A DNA stretch of 64,000 bases, from the NCBI GenBank assembly GCA_963833585.1, contig CAWHYF010000007.1, positions 1 through 64,000 on the forward strand. Reading direction: 5' to 3'. Origin of the DNA: Bog-756 sp963833585 (GTDB taxonomy: Bacteria > Actinomycetota > Acidimicrobiia > Acidimicrobiales > RAAP-2). The stretch's first letter is position 1; every line of letters starts with the position of its first letter. Positions 9,242 through 17,970 of this stretch are shown one piece after another. A program made the translations under genes and the position numbers. The notes under the pieces are model-generated. The model was not told where the DNA came from. It worked only from the letters and a program-made list of their open reading frames with translations, and made no database searches.

Positions 9242-10281
9242 GGGTACATCCCGACCCGGGGCAGCCCGGTGGTCTCCGGAATCCCCAGGGCCAGATTGGC
9301 GCACTGGAGGGCCTGACCCGACGCCCCCTTGACCAGGTTGTCGAGGGCACAGAGGGCCACCACCCACCCGGTGCGGGGATCGACCCGGACGGTGACGTGG
9401 GCACAGTTCGACCCGCGAGTGGCCTTGGTGGATGGCGGGGCGTCGGTGACCACCACGAAGGGTTCGTGGTCATAGGCGTCATGGAGCAGGCCCATGGCGT
9501 CGCCGGTGGTGAGATCGGCGGAAGGCCGTCCGTAGCACGTGGCCAGAATGCCCCGGACCATCGGGGCCAGGTGGGGGGTGAACAGGACCGTGGTGCCGAG
9601 CCCCTGCTCCATCTCGGCGGTGTGCCGGTGGTCGAGCAGGCCGTAGGCCACGAAGTCCTCGTCCACCGCGCCGAAGTGCAGGTTGTCCTTCGGGGCCCGC
9701 CCGGCCCCGGACACACCGCTCGCCGCGTCCACCAGGAGGGGTGGGACCTCGCCGTGACCGGGAGTCGCGGACGGGAGCGCCAGCACACCCGCCCGCACCA
9801 GGGGGGCCAGGGCCAAGAGGGCGGCGGTGGGATAGCACCCGGGAGCGGCGATGGTGCGGGCGCCGTGCAGCTGCCCCCGGTGGAGCTCGGGGAGCCCGTA
9901 GACGAACCGGCCCAGGAGCTCGGGCGCAGCATGGACCTCCCCGTACCAGGTCGGATAGAGGGAGGGGTCGGTGAGGCGGAAGTCGGCGGCCAGGTCCACC
10001 AGCACCCCGACCGTCGGGATCAGTTCGGGGACCAGGTGCTGGGACTGTCCGTGCGGCAGGGCCAGGAGGACCAGGTCCAGGCCGTCCAGCTCCGACGGCT
10101 CGGTGGACGTGTAGGTGAGCGTGGGATAGGCGGCGGACAGGGACGGGCTGTGGCCGGCCACCGACTGGCCCCGGTGCCCGCCGGCGGTGGCCACCACCAC
10201 CTCGATGTCCGGGTGCGCGGCACACAGGCGGAGGAGCTCGACGCCGGCATACCCCGACGCTCCGACGACACCCGCCTTCAT
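9238..10281 (-). CDS. argC: N-acetyl-gamma-glutamyl-phosphate reductase
   Basis: NADPH-dependent reduction of N-acetylglutamyl phosphate, and first gene of the operon. The Rossmann motif VVGASGYAGVELLRL is at residues 5-19, and the catalytic cysteine is Cys149 in AAPGCYPTA. The 347 residues match the family. ATG 10281 is preferred over an in-frame ATG at 10374. The longer version would begin inside the operator and add residues with no counterpart in the family. The 5' leader is about 60 nt from the TATACT box. Confidence 0.96.
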   Translation of the reverse strand: MKAGVVGASGYAGVELLRLCAAHPDIEVVVATAGGHRGQSVAGHSPSLSAAYPTLTYTSTEPSELDGLDLVLLALPHGQSQHLVPELIPTVGVLVDLAADFRLTDPSLYPTWYGEVHAAPELLGRFVYGLPELHRGQLHGARTIAAPGCYPTAALLALAPLVRAGVLALPSATPGHGEVPPLLVDAASGVSGAGRAPKDNLHFGAVDEDFVAYGLLDHRHTAEMEQGLGTTVLFTPHLAPMVRGILATCYGRPSADLTTGDAMGLLHDAYDHEPFVVVTDAPPSTKATRGSNCAHVTVRVDPRTGWVVALCALDNLVKGASGQALQCANLALGIPETTGLPRVGMYP

Positions 10282-10339
10282 GGTCGATCGCTCACGTTGC
10301 GCTCCATCGCGGGAGCCGGTCCAGCCCGGGCGTCCCGAG

Positions 10340-10373
10340 TGCAAGTATATGCATATCTCTGCATTCTTATGCA
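10340..10373 (-). promoter_or_regulatory. arg operon operator (two ARG-box-like palindromes) over the argC promoter
   Basis: Four TGCA half-sites begin at 10340, 10350, 10360 and 10370, exactly one helical turn apart. They form two 14-bp boxes (TGCA-N6-TGCA, 20 bp centre to centre). The distal box, TGCAT-TCTT-ATGCA, is a perfect palindrome in its arms. On the minus strand a -35-like TTGCAT (10369-10374) and a -10-like TATACT (10344-10349) with a 19-bp spacer lie within the boxes, so bound ArgR would block RNA polymerase. The AT-rich block stands out sharply from the GC-rich surroundings. ArgR binding is inferred from the gene context. Confidence 0.8.
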
Positions 10374-10494
10374 ACCCGGCCCGATCCCGGCCGCGGCCGT
10401 CGCGGGCCCACCGGCCGTCGTTCGACTCCCTTCGGGTCGGCAGGCCGGGGTGTCCGGAGGGAGACGACGGGACCCGGCGGATTAGGGTCGGGCC

Positions 10495-11889
10495 GTGGAT
10501 CGCGCCGTCGCCCTGGCCGAGGCCGCACCGGTCTCCTACTGGCTGGACGATCCGGCGGCCCCGTCCTCCGGACCGATCCTGGTGGGTCGGACCGCCGCCG
10601 ATCTCACCGTGGTGGGCGGCGGCTACACGGGTCTGTGGACGGCGTTACTGGCCAAGACGGCCCGGCCCCACCTCGACGTGCTCCTCCTCGAAGGCGACCG
10701 TTGCGGATGGGCGGCGTCGGGTCGGAACGGCGGCTTCTGCGCCGCCAGTCTCACCCACGGGCTGAGCAACGGCGTCGAGCGCTTCCCGGGCGAGATCGAC
10801 ACCCTGGAGCGCCTGGGCGCCGAAAACCTGGACGAAATCGAGGCGACCATCGGTCGATGGTCGATCGAATGCGGGTTCGAGCGCACGGGCGAGCTGTCGG
10901 TGGCCACGGAGACCCATCAGGTGGAGGGGTTGGTCGAGGCGGCCGACCTGGGGCGGCGGCACGGACAGCGGCTCACCCTGCTGGACCGGGACGAGATGCG
11001 GGCCGAGGTGCACTCCCCCACCTATCTGGCCGGACTCTGGGACCACGACGGGTGCGCCCTGGTGAACCCGGCCCGGCTGGCCTGGGGGCTGCGACGGGCC
11101 TGCGAGTCGGTGGGGGTGCAGGTGCACGAGCACAGCCCGGTGGACCGGCTCGAGTCGCAGGGCGACTGCGTCGTGCTCCGCACCCGGCACGGGACGGTCC
11201 GCTCGAACCAGGTGGCCCTCGGAACCAACGCCTTTCCGTCACTGGTCCGCCGCCTTCGACGGTACGTGGTCCCCGTCTACGACTACGTGCTGATGACCGA
11301 ACCGCTGCGGCCGGAGCAGCGAGCGGCCATCGGCTGGTCACGCCGACAGGGGATCGGTGGAAGCGGGAACCAGTTCCTCTACTACCGGCTCAGCGCCGAC
11401 GACCGGATCCTGTTCGGTGGCTATGACGCCGTCTACCACTTCGCCAACGGGATGGGACCGTCCCGCGAGCAGCGCCGAGCGACCTTCATGAAGCTGGCCC
11501 GGCTGTTCGTCGAGACCTTTCCCCAGCTCGAGGACGTCCGCTTCACCCATAGCTGGGCCGGGGCCATCGACACCTGCTCACGGTTCTGTGCCTTCTTCGA
11601 TCGGTCCCAGGACGGTCGGACGGTGTCGGCCGCCGGCTACACGGGACTCGGGGTCGGAGCGTCGCGGTTCGGCGGGCGGGTGATGCTGGACCTTCTCGCC
11701 GGTGAGGAAACCGAGCTCACCCGGCTCCGATTCGTCCGGGACAAGCCGATTCCGTTCCCCCCCGAGCCGATCCGCTTCGCCGGGATCGAGCTCACCCGCA
11801 GGTCGATGGCCCGCGCCGATGAGCGCGGGGGTCGGCGCAACCTCTGGCTTCGGACCCTGGACCGGCTGGGCATGGGGTTCGACTCCTGA
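10495..11889 (+). CDS. FAD-dependent oxidoreductase, DAO family
   Basis: Probable amine or amino-acid oxidase of the glycine oxidase/gamma-glutamylputrescine oxidase type. An FAD dinucleotide-binding motif VVGGGYTGLWTALLAK lies about 40 residues in, and CGWAASGRNGGFCAAS is typical of PuuB-like members. The closing AAGYTGLGVGASRFGGR is the C-terminal FAD contact. The protein has 464 residues from the GTG at 10495. It is divergent from argC and shares that intergenic region, so ArgR could affect it, but nothing shows that directly. The substrate is unknown. Confidence 0.85.
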   Translation: MDRAVALAEAAPVSYWLDDPAAPSSGPILVGRTAADLTVVGGGYTGLWTALLAKTARPHLDVLLLEGDRCGWAASGRNGGFCAASLTHGLSNGVERFPGEIDTLERLGAENLDEIEATIGRWSIECGFERTGELSVATETHQVEGLVEAADLGRRHGQRLTLLDRDEMRAEVHSPTYLAGLWDHDGCALVNPARLAWGLRRACESVGVQVHEHSPVDRLESQGDCVVLRTRHGTVRSNQVALGTNAFPSLVRRLRRYVVPVYDYVLMTEPLRPEQRAAIGWSRRQGIGGSGNQFLYYRLSADDRILFGGYDAVYHFANGMGPSREQRRATFMKLARLFVETFPQLEDVRFTHSWAGAIDTCSRFCAFFDRSQDGRTVSAAGYTGLGVGASRFGGRVMLDLLAGEETELTRLRFVRDKPIPFPPEPIRFAGIELTRRSMARADERGGRRNLWLRTLDRLGMGFDS

Positions 11890-12096
11890 CTGGGACTCGA
11901 GGGCTCGACGTCGGTTCCGGGCGTCGGATGCCGACCTCTGCCTCCGGCTGCATCGGGCCTCCGGCCTCGGCCGGGAGAATCGGAACCGGGTTGGTGGTGG
12001 CCCGGTCGGGTGGACCGGACATCACCCGGTCCGGCGGGGCGGTCGGGGGCTGGGCCGTCGCCGGGTGACCGGGACCGGCCGAAGCCCGCGGTCGGC

Positions 12097-13510
12097 TCAC
12101 TCCCGGTCGGTGAACCGGGGCGGGCCGGTGCCCGGGGGCGGTGGGGCGGTGGGCCTCGGCTTCTGCTTGGGTGGGGGGCGTCGTCGGACCACCGGGTGCT
12201 CGGGGGCGGTCCAGCGCCACCGGCCCGGTCCGCCGAGGAGCTGGAACCCCCGGTGGGTCCGGAGCTGATGGTGGTGGTGGCAGAGCCGGGCCAGGTTGTC
12301 GAGGGCGGTGGGTCCCCCCTGGGCGAAGTCGGTGGCCCAGTGGTCGTTCTCGAGGCCCAGCCGGGCGTCACAGCCCGGGACCACGCAGCGGGAGTCCCGC
12401 TCCATGAGGGCGGCCCGGACCGGGAGGGGGAGGTGGCGCCCCGGGGAGTAGAGGGTGGTCACGTCCACCCCGTCGGTGATGACCAGGTGGCAGAGGGCCT
12501 CCCCCAGCTGCTGGTGGACCACCGACACCGGGACCGGTCCGACCCCGGGGATCTCACAGAGCTCGTCCCCCTCCACCTGGCCCCGGCGGAGGGCGGTGAG
12601 GTCGCACCGGATGAACAGGGTGGCCCGGGGGTCCCGGGGGCGGAGCGGGGGCTCGGTGGTGGTCCCGGTGGTCCCGGGGGTGGTGGACCCGGTGGTCGGT
12701 GGACCCGGTGGTCCCGGGGGTGGCCGGGGCCCTCCCGGCCCCGCAGACCAGGTCCACCAGGGCGTCGGCGGCGTAGGCGTCGGGGGGCTCGTGGAGCCCG
12801 GCCCGTCGGGCCCGGCGGAAGAACCGGTCGGTGTGGGCCTCCAGGGCCGAGCGGACCTCGGCCCCCACCTCGGGGGGGAGCAGGGCGTCCAGGCGGAAGG
12901 CCCCCTCGGGGTCGGTGAAGGTCCGGCACCGGCGCTGGTCGTGGAGCCGCTGGTGGTGGCGGGCCTCCTCCTCCCGGGTCCGGCCCTGGGCCTTGGCCCG
13001 CAGGCACCGCTCCTTGAACTGGGCGTCGGAGTCGTGGGCGGCCCCGGCCACCAGGTCGTGCTCCTTGCCCGGGTTGACCTGGGCGGCCTCGGCCACCAGG
13101 GCCGCCCGGCGCCGGGAGAGCCTCCCGTCCCGGAGGGCCTGGTCCAAGGCGGGCTGGTCGGCCAGGTGCTCCCCCAGGCGGAGGAGGTCCTTCGCCTCCC
13201 CGAGGGAGTCCCCGGTCCGGGCGGCCAGCAGCTCGGCCGTCGAGCGGTGGCCGGAGCGCAGGTGGCTCTTCGACTCCTCCACCCGGCGGGCGGCCAGGGC
13301 CTTGCCCGCCACCCCCAGCCGCTCCAGCGTGGTGAAGAAGCTGACCAGGGTCACCGCGTCGTCCCCGGTGTACCGCTCGGTCTCCAGGGCCGCCACGTAG
13401 CGGGCCAGGACCGCCCCGGCCCGCTCGGCCTCGGCGAAGTCGGGGGCACCCGAGGGCCCGGTCGGCCCACTCCGCCCGGTCCCGGTGGTGTCGAGGGCCC
13501 TCACTGCCAT
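12097..13510 (-). CDS. DUF222/HNH endonuclease family protein (13E12-like), frameshifted
   Basis: The N-terminal DUF222 helical domain begins at ATG 13510 and reads through AADALVDLVCG at about 12760. The C-terminal HNH nuclease reads in the next frame from LFIRCDLTALRRG, with CVVPGCDARLGLENDH and LCHHHHQLRTHRG as zinc/metal residues, to the stop at 12097. The two halves meet in a Pro/Gly/Thr linker coded by repeats of CCCGGGACCACCGG. Removing one base near 12690 restores one continuous protein of about 470 residues. These genes are multicopy in actinobacteria. The cellular role is unknown. It is either a real broken copy or an assembly error. Confidence 0.8.
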
Positions 13511-13655
13511 GGAGCCAGTGGACCACGAGGGTGTATCACCCACCCGGGCCGGGCCACCGACCAGGGCCGGCGGGGAGCGAGACCGGGCCGGGCGGCACGG
13601 GGGGTCCCGGAGGAACCGGGGCCAGGCGGCACGGGACGAACGCCCCTCGGCCGTG

Positions 13656-14463
13656 TCAGCGGGTGGCGGCACGACCGGAGCCGGGCGGACCGGCGAAGGC
13701 CTGGGCCACCGACATCCAGTCGGCGGCCAGGTCCCCGGTGATCACGAGGGCGGTATCGGCGAGGTGCCGCCGCTGGGTCACCACCAGGCAGAAGTCGAGC
13801 GCCGAGCCCGAGACCGCCGCGACGGGCTCCCCGTCCTCGGCCCGGCCGGCGGTCCAGGACCACGGCCTCCCCGCGGGCGAGGTCAGGTGCACGTCGATGC
13901 GTCCGGGTGGCACGTCGCGGGCACGGACCAGGTAGGAGAAGGGCCGGGACCGGATCCCCAGGTGGGCAACGTGCCGAAGACGCTCAGTGGGCTCCCGGAC
14001 CACACCGAGGGCGTCGGCGACATCGGTACCGTGGGCCCAGGTCTCCATCAACCGGGCCGAGATGAAGGACAGGGTACCCATGGGCGGCCCGTACCAGGGG
14101 ACCCGGGCGGAGGGATCGGCCCCGGCGAAGGCCGCCGTCATCCCCCGGTGGGCCCCCTCCCACCAGGCCAGGAGTCCGTCACCGCCCATGGCCCGGCCCC
14201 GGGCCAGGTGCGCCTCCATCGGGTCACCCGTCCGGGCCATGGCCTCCTCGGCCGAGCGGGAGAACTCCTCGGGCTCGACCATGGCCAGACGACCGGCATC
14301 GTCGAAGAAGGCCAGATGGCTGATCTGGTCCCGGACCATCCACCCCTCGGCCGGGGTGGGCCGATCCCACTCGGGGGCGCCGTCGGGGAAGCGAGGCGAC
14401 CAACCGACGGCAGTCTGCGTACTCGTCGTCGAGGTCACCGAGGAGCTCGGGAAGGGTGGTCAC
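13656..14463 (-). CDS. TIGR03084 / maleylpyruvate-isomerase-N-like protein, frameshifted
   Basis: A DinB-like four-helix metal-binding family of unknown reaction. The N-terminus MTTLPELLGDLDDEYADC starts at GTG 14463. The body, from EWDRPTPAEGWMVRDQISH (whose final His is a likely metal ligand) to the stop at 13656, is in another frame. One extra base in CTTCCCC near 14390 explains the break; a single deletion gives ASLPDGAPEW. A second motif, METWAHGTDVADALG, contains another expected ligand His. The gene stands 49 bp from a DUF503 gene on the same strand. Confidence 0.75.
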
Positions 14464-14512
14464 CAGGTCAGGTTAGGCCCGTGCCGGGACCGTCTCCCGG
14501 ACCCGGCGGTGT

Positions 14513-14809
14513 TCACTCGCCCGTCTCGAGCCAGCTCCGGGAGTCGGCCAGGACCTCGAGTTGGGGATGGGACCACACGAACCGCTCGACGGCGTCGAGC
14601 ACCCCGGCCACGTGGCCGGGCGCACCGGCCACCGCGGCGAATCCCAACTCCGACCGCTGCCACTGGTCGAGGTAGCCGACTTCGGCGGCAGCCACCCCGA
14701 ACCGGGACTTCGCCGTCTCCACCACGTGCTTGACCACGGTGCGCTTGGCCTTGAGCGAAGCGCTGGCGGGGATCCGCAGCTCCAGGGAGAGGGCGCAGAC
14801 ATAGAGCAT
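14513..14809 (-). CDS. DUF503 family protein (YlxP-like)
   Basis: A small conserved protein of 98 residues from ATG 14809. It has the family's beginning LSLELRIPASASLKAKR and the later segment RFGVAAAEVGYLDQW. Family members often sit by rbfA and infB, suggesting a link to ribosome maturation, but that context is absent here. A longer reading from 14848 adds 13 residues with no family support. Function is not established. Confidence 0.85.
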   Translation of the reverse strand: MLYVCALSLELRIPASASLKAKRTVVKHVVETAKSRFGVAAAEVGYLDQWQRSELGFAAVAGAPGHVAGVLDAVERFVWSHPQLEVLADSRSWLETGE

Positions 14810-14927
14810 GCCGCCAGCATGGCCGCCACACGCCGGAGGTGCCAGCAACCGAAACTCGACGTGCCCCGGCGAGCGCCGCCGGGTGCCGGGCGGCAGTCGG
14901 GAGCGGACGCCTCAGGCACTCCGGCGG

Positions 14928-15488
14928 TCAACCCCCCGGGTCGTGGGCCCGGACCATCGACAGGACCTCCGGCCACCCGAAGCCCACCGTCTCCCCCACC
15001 ACCGACCCGAGGACCGGATCGACCAGTGCGAAGAAGGGGTAGCTGGTGACCCGGTAGTCGGTCCACGCCCGGTCGCTCATCACCACCGGCACCGCCGCGA
15101 CCCCGGTGGCGGCCCGGGCCACTTCGGTCCGGTCGACCGACTCGGGACCCTTGGTGACCGCCACCGCCGAGAGCGCGTCGGGCCATCCCGGCTCCGTCCC
15201 GGCGGCCAGCCCCCGCCAGAACTCCTCGCAACCGTCACAGCGGACCTGGAGGAAGCAGAGCAGCAGCGGTCCGCGGTACGAACCGATCCGCACCTCGACG
15301 CGTCGGCCGTCCAGGTCGACGCCGACGATGTCTGCGGCGGGCCACTGCTCGGACCGCTCCACCGGTCCGCTGGGGATGGGACGGAGCCCGGCCACGAAGG
15401 CCGGATCGGCCAGGGGATTGGCGGTTGCCGGCCGGCTGTCAGCAGCCCTCGGCGGCACACCGGGCCCATCAGGACCGGGCTGATTCAT
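14928..15488 (-). CDS. thioredoxin-fold protein (TlpA/peroxiredoxin-like)
   Basis: A predicted cytoplasmic thioredoxin-fold protein of 186 residues. The redox motif CFLQVRCDGCEEFW contains CDGC in place of CPxC. Near the C-terminus TSYPFFALVDP supplies a cis-Pro loop. No signal peptide is seen; the first 45 residues are Pro/Ala-rich and probably disordered. ATG 15488 is chosen over an upstream start at 15548 that would overlap the neighbour's coding end. Substrate unknown. Confidence 0.7.
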   Translation of the reverse strand: MNQPGPDGPGVPPRAADSRPATANPLADPAFVAGLRPIPSGPVERSEQWPAADIVGVDLDGRRVEVRIGSYRGPLLLCFLQVRCDGCEEFWRGLAAGTEPGWPDALSAVAVTKGPESVDRTEVARAATGVAAVPVVMSDRAWTDYRVTSYPFFALVDPVLGSVVGETVGFGWPEVLSMVRAHDPGG

Positions 15489-15507
15489 ACCGGGTGTCCG
15501 AACGGAG

Positions 15508-15798
15508 TCAGTCCTGTTCCGCCGGGCCGGCGATGACGTCGACGGCACTGCCGTTGCCGCACCAGCGGCAGGAGACCCCCTCCACCGTCTCGTCGAGCAC
15601 CTCGACCTCTTCGATCGAGAGTTCGCCGCCCACCGAATAGTGGTGAAAGGCCTTGGTCCTGCGGGTGGTCAGCACGTCGAAGCGGGTCAGGTTCCCACAG
15701 GCGGCACAACGGTAACGGGTCTCCCCGTCGGTCGATCCGTCCGCGGCGGCAGACGAGCTCGGGGTCCCGGGAGGCGCAGACCAGGCGTCGGTGCTCAT
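15508..15798 (-). CDS. conserved small protein with two CxxC pairs
   Basis: A 96-residue protein with YRCAACGNLTRFDV and SCRWCGNG, which together form a probable zinc ribbon. About 25 low-complexity Ser/Ala residues precede it. The pattern is common in actinobacterial hypothetical proteins, and I know no function. GTG 15801 directly precedes ATG 15798 and either could be used. Convergent or divergent neighbours give no functional hint. Confidence 0.7.
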   Translation of the reverse strand: MSTDAWSAPPGTPSSSAAADGSTDGETRYRCAACGNLTRFDVLTTRRTKAFHHYSVGGELSIEEVEVLDETVEGVSCRWCGNGSAVDVIAGPAEQD

Positions 15799-15883
15799 CA
15801 CCCCTACGGTACTCGTCCCGCGGGAAAGGACTACTCCCGGACGGGAGCTTGTGGCGGCGGCGAAGGGATGCGAGCCTGCGGGA

Positions 15884-16600
15884 ATGGCCTACTACGTGCT
15901 GGTCCATGGGGGTGGCTTCGCCGGCTCCTGCTGGGACGACCTCCGTCCCCACCTGGCGGGGCCGAGCACCGCCGTCGACCTGCCCGGACGGGGGAGCCGG
16001 CCCGCCGACCTCGCCACCGTGACGTTGGACGGTTTCGTGGCCTCCGTGGTGGACGAGCTGCTGACCCACGATCTCTCCGACGTGACCCTGGTCGGCCACT
16101 CGATGGCCGGACTCACCCTCCCCGGGGTGGCCGACGCCGTCCCGGACCGGCTGCGACGGCTGGTGTTCGTCTCCTGCTCGGTCCCGCCCCACGGCACCGC
16201 GCTGAGCGAGGTCCTGGGTGGGCTCGGTCCGGCGGTCGCCGAGATCGCCGATCAGGTCGGGGAGGCGGCGATCGACGGACAGGGGGTGCTCCACCCCGAC
16301 ATCGCCCGAGTCATGTTCTGCAACGACATGGACGAGGACCAGACGGCTTCCACCCTCGCCCGCATGGTGCCCGAAGCAGGCTCGGTCCTCTCGGAGCCGA
16401 CCGATCTGACCGGGCTCCGCCGACCCATCCCCCGCACGTATGTCCGCCTGGCCCAGGACGCCGCCATCGTCATGGACACCCAGGACCAGATGATCGCCAA
16501 CATCCCCGGCGCCGAGGTGGTGGATCTCGATGCCGGGCACATGGCCATGATCAGCCGGCCCGCCGATTTGGCCGCAGTGCTCGCCGCCATCGATGGGTGA
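15884..16600 (+). CDS. alpha/beta hydrolase
   Basis: A 238-residue hydrolase of the esterase/hydroxynitrile-lyase-like group. The oxyanion strand is YYVLVHGGGFAGSCWD, the nucleophile elbow VGHSMAGLT contains the catalytic Ser, and the late DAGHMAM supplies the His. ATG 15884 immediately precedes the first beta strand. The GTG-started frame at 15791 would add 31 residues of no family character. Substrate unknown. Confidence 0.85.
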   Translation: MAYYVLVHGGGFAGSCWDDLRPHLAGPSTAVDLPGRGSRPADLATVTLDGFVASVVDELLTHDLSDVTLVGHSMAGLTLPGVADAVPDRLRRLVFVSCSVPPHGTALSEVLGGLGPAVAEIADQVGEAAIDGQGVLHPDIARVMFCNDMDEDQTASTLARMVPEAGSVLSEPTDLTGLRRPIPRTYVRLAQDAAIVMDTQDQMIANIPGAEVVDLDAGHMAMISRPADLAAVLAAIDG

Positions 16601-16731
16601 CCGACCGGGACGGCCCTGCGGGCGGAGCGTCGCGGCGCCGACCACGCCCGGAACACCTGAGCTCCAGGGTGGGCGCGGTCACTCGCCGGAACCGATTCAA
16701 GCCGAGGTTCCGACGGGCCGATGTCTTGCCC

Positions 16732-17022
16732 ATGCGCATCCGTCCCCTCTTCCCGTCCCGGACCGCGCCCGATGGGCCCGATGGGCCCGAGCCCGAAGGG
16801 GCGGGGGAACTGCCCGACTACAGCCGTTACGGTGAGGAGCAGCTCCTCCAGGAGCGGGAACGCCGCCAGAAGCAGCTCGACGAGCTCACCTTGCACCCGG
16901 AGCGATCGCCGGCCACCTGGTCGCTCCTGGCCAGCATCGACGCCGAGATCGAACGGATCACCGACGAGCTCATCCGTCGGGCCCGGTCCCGCCACCCGTC
17001 GTCGCGGGGCCTCGACCAGTAG
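16732..17022 (+). CDS. small hypothetical protein, coiled-coil
   Basis: A 96-residue protein starting MRIRPLFPSR, followed by a Pro/Gly/acid linker. A charged helical part (YGEEQLLQERERRQKQLDEL and DAEIERITDELIRRA) is likely to form a coiled coil. I do not recognise the family. Third-position GC and the amphipathic pattern support coding. An alternative TTG start lies 6 nt upstream. Confidence 0.55.
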   Translation: MRIRPLFPSRTAPDGPDGPEPEGAGELPDYSRYGEEQLLQERERRQKQLDELTLHPERSPATWSLLASIDAEIERITDELIRRARSRHPSSRGLDQ

Positions 17023-17068
17023 TCCGGGTCCGGTGGTCCAGGTCCGGTGGTCCAGGTCCTGGTTCCGA

Positions 17069-17878
17069 TCAGGAGTAGCGACGCAGGACGGCCTCCACCT
17101 GCCGCCGGTAATCACCCCCGAAGAGTACGGAGTGCACCAACAACGGAACCAGGGCGAAGAGATCGGCCCGGCCTTCCCACTCCGCCTCGAGCGGCCGAAC
17201 CTCGAGGTAGGCGTGCACCAGACGCTCGGGAACGGCGCCGAAGAGACCCAGCATGGCGAGATCCTCCTCGGGATGACCGCCGTGGACCGACGGATCGATG
17301 ACCCAGGGCCGCCCGTCGGCCCCCCACAGCACGTTCCCCCACCACAGGTCGCCGTGGAGGAGCGCCGGACCTCCCGGGGGCAGCAGCTCGGCCAAGCGGT
17401 CCGCCACCACCGACACCTCGGCGGTCATGCCGCAACGGTCGGCCAGGTCGACCAGGCGGGTCCGATAGAACAGAGCCGCCCCGTCGGACACGGTCGGGAG
17501 TACCGGGCAGTCCCCGATCCGCGACGAGCCGCCTCCCCACGTCGGCCATGGTGCGGCGTGCAGGCGGGCCAGCTGACGACCCAGGGCCTCCTCGTGCGCC
17601 GGCGTGCGGGGCGCCTGCTCCACCCAGGTGGTCACCAGCACCTCGGGCTCCGACCAGACCACGTCGGGAACGGCCGGCGCCCCGCCGACGCCTCCGAGCG
17701 CCCGCAGCCCATCGGACTCGTCGGTCGCCCCGACCCCGGTCTTCACCACCAGGTCCCGACCCCCGGCACGGACCCGATAGGCCCGCCCACCCAGCGGCCG
17801 GGTCCACTCGGGGTCGCCGATCGCCCGGGTCATCCGGGCCGACCACCCGTCGGGAGCCAGCCGGGACCGTTCGCTCAT
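17069..17878 (-). CDS. fructosamine kinase family protein
   Basis: An aminoglycoside-phosphotransferase-fold kinase of 269 residues, probably removing Amadori (ketosamine) glycation by phosphorylation. The catalytic loop reads LLHGDLWWGNVLW and the metal site VIDPSVHGGHPEEDLAM, both characteristic of FN3K-like proteins. ATG 17878 begins MSERSRLAPDGW. It is divergent from the exonuclease gene with about 90 bp between them. Confidence 0.88.
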   Translation of the reverse strand: MSERSRLAPDGWSARMTRAIGDPEWTRPLGGRAYRVRAGGRDLVVKTGVGATDESDGLRALGGVGGAPAVPDVVWSEPEVLVTTWVEQAPRTPAHEEALGRQLARLHAAPWPTWGGGSSRIGDCPVLPTVSDGAALFYRTRLVDLADRCGMTAEVSVVADRLAELLPPGGPALLHGDLWWGNVLWGADGRPWVIDPSVHGGHPEEDLAMLGLFGAVPERLVHAYLEVRPLEAEWEGRADLFALVPLLVHSVLFGGDYRRQVEAVLRRYS

Positions 17879-17970
17879 GGCGCCAGTATCCCGATCGGGG
17901 CGGGACGTCGCCACCGCCGGACCTCGCCGTGGGTCACCAGGATCGAACACCTGTTCGCTACAGTGTCGCC

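Noticed and set aside
12600..12760. Repeated GGTCCCGGGG-type units as a possible CRISPR or mobile repeat
   Set aside because: Units are short, irregular and without spacers. They code the Pro/Gly/Thr linker of the DUF222-HNH protein.
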